From CBDDRG01 sp051306415 (GTDB lineage Bacteria; Pseudomonadota; Gammaproteobacteria; Pseudomonadales; Porticoccaceae): DNA of 15,115 nt. The first letter of the stretch is position 1; every line of letters begins with the position of its first letter. Both the position numbers and the translations under genes were made by a program. The notes beneath the pieces were generated by a model. That model was given only the letters and a program-made list of their open reading frames with translations, did no database searches and was not told where the DNA came from. The stretch is taken from assembly GCA_051306415.1 (NCBI GenBank), contig JBPPNE010000125.1:1-15115 (forward strand), given 5' to 3'. This document shows positions 1 to 6,384 of the stretch, piece after piece.

Positions 1-920
1 TGCCCGCCGCGCGCGGCCTGTTCCACAAGGCGATTCCGCAGTCCGGCGCCTGTCACACCTTCGCGACCATGGACAGCGCGCCGCTGGTGGGCGAAGCGAT
101 TTTGAAAGCGACCGAGCTCGATGCCGACCGCCTGCGCAGCGCCAGCATGGCCGACCTGTTGCAGGTACAGCGGCGCATCGAGAGCGGTCGCGTCGAGGGC
201 TATCCGCTCGCGCGCCTCGGCAGCTTGCCGTTCCGGCCGGTGGTGGATGGCAAAGTGCTGCCGGTGAAACCCTATGACGCCATCAGCGCCGGTGCGGCCG
301 CCGGCATCCCGATCATGGCCGGCTGCACCTTGGAGGAGTGGCGCCTGTTCGGCGCGCTGCAACCGGCCATTACCGGGTTGGACGAAGCGAATATGTTCAA
401 GCGTCTCGGCTATCTGATCGACAGCGCTCACCACGCCGGTCTGGTCGCGACCTATCGCGACACCTTGGCTGCGCGCGGTGTCGAGCCGACGCCGCCGGAA
501 ACCTTCATGGCGATCCAGACCGACCGCATCTTCCGCATTCCCGCGCTGCGTTTGCTGGAGCGCCAGCAGCCTCACGACAGCCGCGTCTATGCGTACCTCT
601 TCGATTGGAAATCCCCCGCTGCGAGGGGCGCGCTGGGCGCCTGCCACGCCGTCGAACTCGCCTATGTGTTCGGCACCAACAGCAAGCCCGGCGCCGCCAA
701 GTTTTACGGCACCGGCGCCGCCGCCGATGCCCTCGCACAGGCCACCATGACCGCCTGGACCGCGTTTGCCCGCACCGGCGATCCCGGCTGGCCGGCGTAC
801 GACACCCGCACCCGCACCACCCGCATTCTCGGCGCCGACTGCCGCACCGAAAGCACGCCGTTGGAACGCGAGCGCGTCGCCTGGGACAAAGTTCCGGATG
901 CCTATCTCGGCTCGCTGTAA
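1..920 (+). CDS. Type-B carboxylesterase / para-nitrobenzyl esterase-like protein, C-terminal part
   Basis: A serine hydrolase of the carboxylesterase family (alpha/beta hydrolase fold, ester substrate unknown). The frame is open from base 3, so the gene starts upstream; the first codons read ARGLFHKAIPQSGA, the strand that normally follows the GESAGG nucleophile motif, which therefore lies outside the window. Two thirds of the catalytic triad is visible: the acid in GCTLEEW (about bases 321-341) and the histidine in GACHAVELAYVFG (His codon 645-647). The C-terminal motif DPGWPAYD is also typical of the family. An internal ATG at 69 is not the real start because the conserved sequence continues upstream of it. 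The gene looks intact to its TAA at 918-920 and has no functional link to the genes that follow. The family call is firm; the substrate cannot be read from sequence. Confidence 0.9.
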   Translation, partial: PAARGLFHKAIPQSGACHTFATMDSAPLVGEAILKATELDADRLRSASMADLLQVQRRIESGRVEGYPLARLGSLPFRPVVDGKVLPVKPYDAISAGAAAGIPIMAGCTLEEWRLFGALQPAITGLDEANMFKRLGYLIDSAHHAGLVATYRDTLAARGVEPTPPETFMAIQTDRIFRIPALRLLERQQPHDSRVYAYLFDWKSPAARGALGACHAVELAYVFGTNSKPGAAKFYGTGAAADALAQATMTAWTAFARTGDPGWPAYDTRTRTTRILGADCRTESTPLERERVAWDKVPDAYLGSL

Positions 921-973
921 TCGCGACTGGCTCCGAGTGACCCAGCCCGCGACATGGCCCGCAAACAAATAGA

Positions 974-1046
974 GCCGTTCGGGCTGAGCCCTGAGCCTGT
1001 CGAAGGGTCGAAGCCCTGCTGTCGGTGCTTTTCGACAAACGCAGGG
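974..1046. repeat. REP-like extragenic palindromic DNA and hairpin downstream of the esterase
   Basis: Just after the esterase stop lies a stretch containing CTGAGCCTGTCGAAGG, a motif recurrent in extragenic palindromes of many proteobacteria (from memory). Next to it the arms CCCTGC-TGTCG (1014-1024) and CGACA-AAC-GCAGGG (1033-1046) form a hairpin with an 8-nt loop and a 3-nt bulge. There is no T-run after it, so it is not a textbook intrinsic terminator, but it could act as an mRNA 3'-end stabiliser for the esterase transcript. Confidence 0.5.
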
Positions 1047-1081
1047 TCGATGTACTAGCGGGCGGGATCAACAGCACTGAG

Positions 1082-1110
1082 CCGGATCACTGCCGATTGC
1101 GGTGATCCGG
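1082..1110. repeat. 12-bp inverted repeat (hairpin or operator)
   Basis: Arms CCGGATCACTGC (1082-1093) and GCGGTGATCCGG (1099-1110) are complementary over 12 positions with one T/G pair and a 5-base loop. No T-tract follows. A second, nested hairpin at 1141-1174 (outer arms CGCCAGC / GCTGGCG) lies between it and the WYL remnant. Possible roles are an operator of the lost regulator, the end of a vanished mobile element, or a REP-type palindrome; the sequence alone does not decide. Confidence 0.5.
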
Positions 1111-1200
1111 TGTGAGTGCGAGACTGCAAGCGCCAGGTTTCGCCAGCACATCGCCAGGGCCGTTGGCGCTGGCGGGGATTGCGATAGCAAGGACGCCGAA

Positions 1201-1296
1201 ATGGACAAATTCGACCAAGTCTACAGCGTGCATCAAATGCTGCGCGATGCCCGCCGCCCGGTCCCCGCCGCAACGCTGATGGCGCGGCTTCCCCTG
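1201..1296 (+). pseudogene. N-terminal remnant of a WYL-type transcriptional regulator, fused to cas3
   Basis: Begins at ATG 1201 and reads MDKFDQVYSVHQMLRDARRP followed by VPAATLMARL. This matches the usual start of the winged-helix domain of WYL-domain regulators (MDKFDRIYxLHxxL...RxPV). After about 30 residues the similarity stops and, in the same frame, Cas3 helicase sequence begins (SEVFGLSPRPLQ). The rest of the HTH, the WYL domain and the Cas3 HD domain are missing, so a deletion joined the two genes. WYL proteins are recurrent neighbours and regulators of CRISPR-Cas loci (established knowledge), which fits. The exact junction is uncertain within about 1285-1310. The remnant is too short to bind DNA as a normal regulator. 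Confidence 0.65.
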
Positions 1297-2592
1297 TCGT
1301 CCTCGCCCAAAACCTTCAGCGAAGTGTTCGGGCTTTCCCCGCGTCCCCTGCAACTGGCGATTGCCGACGCGCTCGGTGAGGTGCAACAGCCTGTTTTCTG
1401 GTGCAAGCGCCCATGGGCGAAGGCAAGACCGAAGCGGCGCTTTTCGCCCATCTGGAACTGCAACGCCGGTTCCATCATCGTGGCCTGTACATTGCGTTGC
1501 CGACCAAGGCGACGGGCAATGCCATGTTCCGGCGCACGCTGAAATTTTTGCGCAGGCAGCACTGTGAACGAACCCTCGACTTGCAGTTACTGCACGGCGG
1601 CGCGCTGCTGAACGACGACTACCAAAAGCTCAAGCCCGGTGGCATTTACGACCCCCAGGCGGGCGGCGACGTGCGCGCCGGCGAATGGTTCACCCACAAG
1701 AAACGCGCCCTGTTGTCGGAATATGGCGTCGGCACCATCGATCAGGCGCTGCTGACCATCCTGCCGGTGCGCCATCAGTTCGTGCGCCTGTGGGGACTCG
1801 CGAACCGCGTGGTCGTGTTCGACGAAATCCACGCTTACGACGCCTATACCGACAGACTATTGCTTCACTTGTTGCGCTGGCTGCTGGCACTGGGGTCATC
1901 GGTGTTGCTGCTCTCGGCAACGCTGCCGCCGGGGATCCGGCGCAAGCTCGCCGAATTAACGAATGCACAAGCGCCCGCGCAGGAAGCGGACTACCCGCGC
2001 CTCTCCGTCTACGAGCCGGGCCAAGCAGTTCGGCAATATGCTTTCAAAGCCGATCCCGCCCGACGCCTGAAGATCGCGATTCAACCCATCCGCGCAGAAC
2101 TCTCCACCATGGGAGGATGCATTGCTGCGCACCTAGTGTTTGCTGGGCGATAAATCGGAGATTGGAATGCCCGAAGAAATCGATACGCTGGTGCAGGTGG
2201 TTTATGAAGAAATGGTCGAAGTGCCAGAATCCTTGCAGGCCCGCCTGGAAAAATCCCTGCAAGATGGCGAGGGGAAAAACTTATTCCCACAGGATTCAAG
2301 CAAACAAAGCCATTATTGGCTTCCCTGACGACGCTTCATGGAACGACCCCGCTCGCTTCAGCCTGTACGACGAAGACGAGCCCGGCGTTCATCGGACGCC
2401 ATGAGCTTGTCGCGCAAGGGTGTCGTCAGAAAGCTCCAAGCGGCTAAAGTGCCGGAAGGGTGGAAAAAGAGTCCGCTGCTGCGCAACGCGTATGCACTGC
2501 GGCTGGACGCTGATTCCCGCTGGATCGAGGACACCAGCGTGCATCTCACCCACGATCTTGGACTGGTTATTGACACCAAGGAGACCGAATGA
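1297..2592 (+). pseudogene. cas3: Degraded type I-E cas3 helicase (no HD nuclease, RecA2 deleted)
   Basis: Cas3 is the helicase-nuclease that degrades targets marked by Cascade. Surviving pieces in order: FGLSPRPLQ (from about 1327) in frame 1; a one-base loss near 1393, where restoring a G gives PGFLVQAPMGEGKTEAA; frame 3 with Walker A GEGKT (1416-1430), the box DEIHAYDAY (from 1821) and LLLSATLPP (from about 1908), running to TAA at 2151-2153; then the C-terminal domain in frame 1 (PEEIDTLVQVVYEE, from about 2167), frame 2 (IGFPDDASWNDPARFSLYDE, to 2404) and frame 1 again (LSRKGVVRKLQAAKVPEGW to LGLVIDTKETE, 2404-2592). The N-terminal HD nuclease and RecA2 motifs IV-VI are absent, leaving roughly 400 of the usual 800-950 codons. 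The stop overlaps the next ATG as ATGA, the normal cas3-cse1 join. It cannot make an active Cas3. Confidence 0.88.
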
Positions 2593-2939
2593 GCCGATTC
2601 AATCTGATCGACGAACCCTGGATACCCGTGAGATACCCGAATGGTGACCGTGCCGAACTGGGTATACACGACACGCTGCTGGGCGCGAGGGAAATCGCCG
2701 CCATCGAAGATCCGTCGCCGCTGGTCGCCGCCGCCCTGCATCGCTTTCTGCTTGCCGTGCTGTATCGCGCGCTGGAAGGCCCGGCCGACATCGACGAGGC
2801 CCGCGCGTTGTTCAAAGCAGGTATTCCCAGAGAGAAAGTTATCGCCTATCTGGAACATTGGCGACCGAGATTGGGGAAGACCCAAATTGAACCGTCCCGG
2901 TATTCCCGGAGGCTCCAACTCTTGGGAGGATGGAGTTGA
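2589..2939 (+). pseudogene. casA: Truncated cse1/casA, large subunit of type I-E Cascade
   Basis: The start MSRFNLIDEPWIPVRYPNG and the following DPSPLVAAALHRFLLAVLYR are the N-terminus of Cse1 (Cas8e), the Cascade subunit that reads the PAM and recruits Cas3. Similarity holds to about residue 95 (AYLEHWRPRL, near 2873). After that the frame runs about 20 codons of unrelated sequence to TGA at 2937-2939. A full Cse1 has about 500 residues, so more than 80% is gone, together with cse2, cas7, cas5, cas6e, cas1, cas2 and the CRISPR array. The ATG overlaps the cas3 stop. This is the right-hand boundary of the surviving CRISPR-Cas DNA. Confidence 0.88.
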
Positions 2940-3017
2940 GAAAAACTGGCACGTGGTCCAGCAGTACTAAAGCCGCGTAATCGAGCTGCTATGGAGTACG
3001 TCAAACAGGGGCAAGGG
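2875..3017 (+). other. Unrecognised junction sequence between casA and glycosyltransferase remnants
   Basis: Immediately after the Cse1 break, the frame starting at the ATG at 2641 reads GRPKLNRPGIPGGSNSWEDG and then VEKNWHVVQQY before TAA at 2968-2970. Beyond that stop it continues as SRVIELLWST and runs, still in frame, into glycosyltransferase-like sequence at about 3018. It looks like decayed coding or mobile-element DNA, but I do not recognise the family. No inverted repeats bounding it were found. Confidence 0.4.
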
Positions 3018-3222
3018 CAGTGAGTACGGTTTTGCGACCCTCCTAGGGAATGCCCAATTCCGTTTTGGCCCCTTCAATACATTTGTTAACAGCTTCGACG
3101 ATTGCCACCCTAGCACCTTGGAATTGGACGATTTCGGACGCCTGACCTCAATTCCTGAGTACTTTGCGCGAAAATTTCCTGATGACGCGGTTGCTCCAAT
3201 TCGATTGCGAGTGTTAGATTAG
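3018..3222 (+). pseudogene. 3' remnant of a second GT14-like glycosyltransferase gene
   Basis: Frame 1 from about 3018 encodes SEYGFATLLGNAQFRFGPFN, then IPEYFARKFPDDAVAPIRLR, ending VLD and TAG at 3220-3222. It aligns residue for residue with the C-terminal part of the glycosyltransferase encoded at 3321-4340 (GEYGFATLLGNSGYRFGPFN and VPNFFARKFPDDPMAPIRLR, bases 4080-4275). It is clearly a diverged paralogue, not a recent copy. Only about 67 codons remain; the 5' part is lost at the junction with the casA remnant. Two related transferase genes therefore once lay in tandem here. Confidence 0.8.
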
Positions 3223-3320
3223 GTCGCCGGAGAATCTGCTGCTCAGAGGCCCCGAATAGCGTCCAGAATAAATGGGAATGGACGCTTGGTATAAATTAAC
3301 CGATTGAGGATCAAATCAAG

Positions 3321-4340
3321 ATGGCGCTGGAATCCAAGGGCTCGTCTCGCCGCCCGCCGAAGATTGTTTTTGGCCTGATGTCCGCCGTCGCCAGCGCAGC
3401 GACGGTCGATCAACTCGTTGCCTCCCTTCAGCCACATCACGTCGTCATTCACCATGATTTCAGCCAGCAGCCTGATTTCGCGATAACCGCGCCAAATGCG
3501 AGTTATGTCCCCGACCCAAAGCGGACAGGTTATGGTGTATGGGCACTGACAGAGGGTGTCGTCCATCTTGTCAAGTATTGCGTCGAAAACGTGGATTTTG
3601 ATTATTTTCAACTTATTTCGCCCGCTTGCCTGCCGATCAAGCCGCTTTCTCAATTTGAAGATTACCTGTCAAATAGCACGGTTGACGGTCACGCAGAGTT
3701 CTGCGATCTGCGCCAGAATATTGATGCGATGATATGTTTTGGTTTTCGAGTCTATGCCCCCGACAAATCGTTTCGTCAGTGCGTTCTTCGCCGCACGCGG
3801 CAGTGGTATATAGGGGATAATCCCGATTTGGTAGATGGTTCTGGTATACAAGTTGCGAAACGACGCGGGGATCTTCCTTGGTCACCGCTTGCCAGCATTG
3901 CCTCAATGCTTATTCGTATCGCAGACAAGGGTTGGCTTGGATTTGCTCCGCCGGACTCTACATTACGGCCGATGATGGGTGGTTTGTGGTTTGGCGCTCG
4001 CAAGGAGGTCTGTGCGCACTTGGTGCGACGCATGAGCGAGCCTGCCGTTCACGCTTATTTCGAGTCAGTGAATGATTTCGGGGAGTACGGTTTTGCGACG
4101 TTGTTGGGTAATTCCGGCTATCGCTTTGGGCCTTTCAATACTTTTGTGGACAGATTCGAAGATTGGAATCCTCGGACCTTTGGCTTAGATGATTTGGAGT
4201 TCCTGGCCTCTGTCCCCAACTTCTTTGCGCGCAAATTTCCCGATGATCCGATGGCACCGATCCGGCTGCGTGTGTTGGAGCGGATCAAGCCTTACTCAGC
4301 AGTCGCCAATATAGGCGACAGAAGGAGCTTTGAAGAATGA
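3321..4340 (+). CDS. GT14/Branch-family-like glycosyltransferase (3' end altered by IS630)
   Basis: Predicted cytoplasmic or peripheral glycosyltransferase of 339 residues, probably acting on a surface polysaccharide or glycan. Visible features are PKIVFGLMSAV near the N-terminus, VVIHHD, and FDYFQLISPACLPIKPLSQF around residues 93-113, resembling the LSgxxyPL signature of the core-2/I-branching N-acetylglucosaminyltransferase (GT14) family. There is no signal peptide or membrane segment. ATG 3321 is chosen because conserved sequence begins shortly after it; GAGG at 3305-3308 is a weak, rather distant ribosome binding site. The last 45 bases (4296-4340) overlap, on the other strand, the end of the IS630 transposase, so the final 13-15 residues (AVANIGDRRSFEE) are almost certainly IS sequence replacing the native tail. 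A remnant paralogue lies directly upstream. The GT14 assignment is motif-based; activity is uncertain. Confidence 0.7.
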   Translation: MALESKGSSRRPPKIVFGLMSAVASAATVDQLVASLQPHHVVIHHDFSQQPDFAITAPNASYVPDPKRTGYGVWALTEGVVHLVKYCVENVDFDYFQLISPACLPIKPLSQFEDYLSNSTVDGHAEFCDLRQNIDAMICFGFRVYAPDKSFRQCVLRRTRQWYIGDNPDLVDGSGIQVAKRRGDLPWSPLASIASMLIRIADKGWLGFAPPDSTLRPMMGGLWFGARKEVCAHLVRRMSEPAVHAYFESVNDFGEYGFATLLGNSGYRFGPFNTFVDRFEDWNPRTFGLDDLEFLASVPNFFARKFPDDPMAPIRLRVLERIKPYSAVANIGDRRSFEE

Positions 4341-5335
4341 GCGAACGAGGAGCGGTAATTTCTGGAGTGCAGCAAGCTGCTCCTCAATCTTGTCGCGTAG
4401 CTTCTCGCCCTTTTGCAATGGCCGCCTCGCGGAGCCGGTACGCTTGACATGACGCCACACCACTTCGTCGGGATTCAAATCCGCTGCATAGCCGGGCAGG
4501 AAGTGCAGGGTCAAACGCCCCTCAGTGGAGGCGACGTATTTCTTCACGAGCGCCGTCTTGTGCGCAGGCAGACTATCGAGCACGAGATGGATGGGCTTCT
4601 TGCGATACTTCATCATTTTCAGCAGTTCGACGAACAGATCCGCGTTGAGCCCGCCCTTGTAGGTGGTAAACCAGAGCGCTCCCTTGGCATTCACCGCCGA
4701 AGCAGCGCTGATGGATTGCCGCTGTCCGGGCCGATGCACGACCGGTGTCTGTCCGCAAGCGCCCCAAGTTTTGCCTTGCACCGTGTCGGCCCGGAATCCC
4801 GATTCATCCCAGAAGAAGATTTCAGCGCCCACCGCCTTGGCCTGCGTAGCAATGGCAGGGAAGGTTTCTCGCTGCCATTGCTCGATTGCTTCCGGATCGC
4901 GCTGGTAGGCGCGCTGCAAGGGCTTCTGCGGGGTCGGTCCCCGCTTGGCCAGCAACTCGCCTACCGCCGTCAGTCCAAGCCGTATGCCGAACTTCTTCTC
5001 GATCAATTCGACCACGATCGCGCGCGCCCACAAACCGAAGTCCAGACCGTACTACCGTGGATCACGGCCGTTCACCCATCGAAACACTTGAGCTTCCTAC
5101 GTCGGCGTCAGGCTGCGCAGGCGACCGGTCGCCTTCGTCGAACGCAGCGCCTTGATGCCCAGCCCCGGACGCAGCGCAGCTTCAGCCACTTGTAGATCGT
5201 GGTGCGATTGAATCCATAGGCCGCAATGACATCCGACGCCGATTCTCCTTCGCGCACTCGCTCCACCGCCATCAGGCGAATCGTCTCCAGCGTTTGCCGG
5301 TCCAATGTTCGTCCATCTCTCTTCATGCATTTTTA
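4290..5335 (-). mobile_element. IS630-family insertion sequence (ends approximate)
   Basis: Extent inferred from the transposase: the left end must lie at or just before 4296, near the KPYS codons of the interrupted glycosyltransferase, and the right end near 5327-5340, where IS3 sequence begins. I could not find convincing terminal inverted repeats or an unambiguous TA duplication by eye. The 18-bp palindrome GTCGCCAATATAGGCGAC at 4302-4319 is inside the coding end of the transposase. Confidence 0.55.
4296..5326 (-). pseudogene. IS630-family transposase, inactivated
   Basis: A DDE transposase of the IS630/Tc1 type. The N-terminal helix-turn-helix (MKRDGRTLDRQTLETIRLMA, then DVIAAYGFNRTTIYKWLK) starts at ATG 5326-5324. 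A one-base deletion near 5180 changes frame to ALRPGLGIKALRSTKATG. Two in-frame TAG codons follow, at 5099-5097 (TPT*EAQVFRW, normally TPTQ) and 5054-5052 (DPR*YGLDFG, normally DPRQYG). From 5033 the catalytic core is open to TGA at 4298-4296: FFWDESGFRAD, HLVLDSLPAHKT, LPGYAADLNPDEVVWRHVKR. The DDE residues thus survive but in a broken gene. Both stops look like CAG-to-TAG transitions, a decay signature. Its 3' end overlaps and caps the glycosyltransferase gene, and its 5' end abuts the IS3 remnant. Confidence 0.88.
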
Positions 5336-5339
5336 AGCG

Positions 5340-6207
5340 GCTCGTTGTGCCTTGAAACGCTTCCGGGCTGATGTTGCGCCGTTGGTGCTGTGTCGGCGGG
5401 GTTCGATGGTAGTTTGCCTCGATGTAGTCAAACACGGCTGTGCCCACCTCTGCTGGCGCGTGGTGAAGTGCTCTCCCTGGATCGCTTCCACCTTCAAGGA
5501 GTGGCAGAAACTCTCGGCACATACATTGTACCCAGAGCACTTCGTGGGGTAGACCTTGTCCAAAGCATTCCGTGGGGCTGACTCTCGTAGCCGTTTCTCT
5601 TCGCACTCGGGTTGCTCCTCAGCTTGTTCGTGTTGATCAGGCGCTGAACAGCGTCCGAACACTATGGGTTGCCACGATCCGAATGAACGATGACATCCTC
5701 TGGCGAGTGCCGGCGCCACAGGGCCATCTGCCGTCCATCGCACACCCGCGTTGCTATCATGCGGTTCGATATCACCCAACCCACCATCCGCCGGCTGTAC
5801 CGGTCAATGACCGTCGCCAGATAAAGCTAGCCTTCATCGGCCCACAAAGACGTGATGTCGCCGACCCACTTCTGGCTCGGTTGGGTGGTCGTGAAATCTT
5901 GCTTCCGTCGGTTCGGGGCAACCGGCAAGGTGTGTTTCGAGTGCGTCGTCGCCTTGAACTTCTTGCCGGCCTGCGCTCGAAAACCCTGCCGGTGGAGGCT
6001 CGCCGCGACCGTCTTGCAGTTGGCGGGCGTACCCGCGTCTACCAGTTCCGCCGTGAGACGTGGAGAACCGTAACGTCCTGCGAGAAGAAAGGCCTGCTTC
6101 ACGCGCTGATCGAGTGTCTGGCGGACTGTCGCCCGGATTGAGGGTTTTGTCTGTCTGCAACACCCGGCGTAAAAGCCGCTGCGCGACACGCCAACGACGT
6201 GTGCCAT
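5340..6207 (-). pseudogene. IS3-family orfB transposase remnant
   Basis: Reads as IS3-type OrfB (rve integrase core) from GMAHVVGVSRSGFYAGCCRQ at about 6207 through RYGSPRLTAELVDAG, GKKFKATTHSKHTLPVAPN and QKWVGDITSLWADEG. It then meets TAG at 5829-5827 where the family has Trp (DEGWLYLA), continues LYLATVIDRYSRRMVGW and EDVIVHSDRGN, and meets a second TAG at about 5669-5667, within the stretch where the family has SDRGSQYCS. A roughly 55-bp insertion at 5526-5580 breaks the frame before NVCAESFCHSLKVEAIQGEH. A further shift leads to VFDYIEANYHRTPP and ISPEAFQ near 5345. orfA is not recognisable. All of the gene is there as fragments, none of it functional. It ends directly against the IS630 copy. 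Confidence 0.85.
5526..5580. repeat. Two-copy 27-28 bp imperfect repeat inserted in the IS3 remnant
   Basis: Copies at 5526-5552 and 5553-5580 share AGCAYTTCGTGGGG-like cores (AGCACTTCGTGGGGTAGAC and AGCATTCCGTGGGGCTGAC). Removing this stretch restores the family reading NGYDNVCAES across the junction on the minus strand, so it is an insertion or slipped duplication within the transposase gene. Confidence 0.5.
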
Positions 6208-6384
6208 CCCGTTCAGGGGGTCCCTTAACAGAGAGTCCGTCGTGGATGGGCAGGATCAGTCGCTGAAACGGAACTTTGTCACGCAGAAATTCCTCAGAGT
6301 TATTAAGAGAAAATTCTACTTCCCGGAGCGGTCGTTTTTAAGGGAATTACCATAGGATGCACCTCGAACCTTCACGACAATCTG
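6208..6384. other. Unassigned stretch between IS3 remnant and trmJ, with 8-bp inverted repeats
   Basis: TCCCTTAA at 6221-6228 and TTAAGGGA at 6338-6345 form an inverted repeat around 109 bases. On the minus strand a frame is open across it, reading LREVEFSLNNSEEFLRDKVP and then FQRLILPIHDG. This may be the end of another insertion sequence or a short cryptic element; I do not recognise the protein. No start codon with a ribosome binding site was found, and no terminator for trmJ is evident. Confidence 0.35.

Noticed and set aside
338..940. Arg/His-rich plus-strand frame overlapping the esterase
   Set aside because: Composition typical of an out-of-frame read of GC-rich DNA; the esterase frame carries the catalytic motifs.
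1320..1360. TTTCCCCGCGTCCCC resembling a type I-E CRISPR repeat core
   Set aside because: It occurs once and encodes the conserved LSPRPLQ of Cas3; no array is present.
3243..3653. 136-codon minus-strand open frame over the glycosyltransferase start
   Set aside because: Overlaps the conserved N-terminal part of the transferase and has no recognisable motif.
4302..4319. Palindrome GTCGCCAATATAGGCGAC as a possible IS terminus or operator
   Set aside because: It lies inside the codons for the conserved transposase ending (SVAYIGDC), so coding constraint explains it.
4413..5195. 260-codon plus-strand open frame
   Set aside because: It is the reverse strand of the IS630 transposase, whose family motifs are unmistakable on the minus strand; the plus-strand translation shows no recognisable domain.
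5572..6141. 189-codon plus-strand open frame
   Set aside because: Shadow of the IS3 orfB remnant read on the minus strand; no ribosome binding site or family motif.
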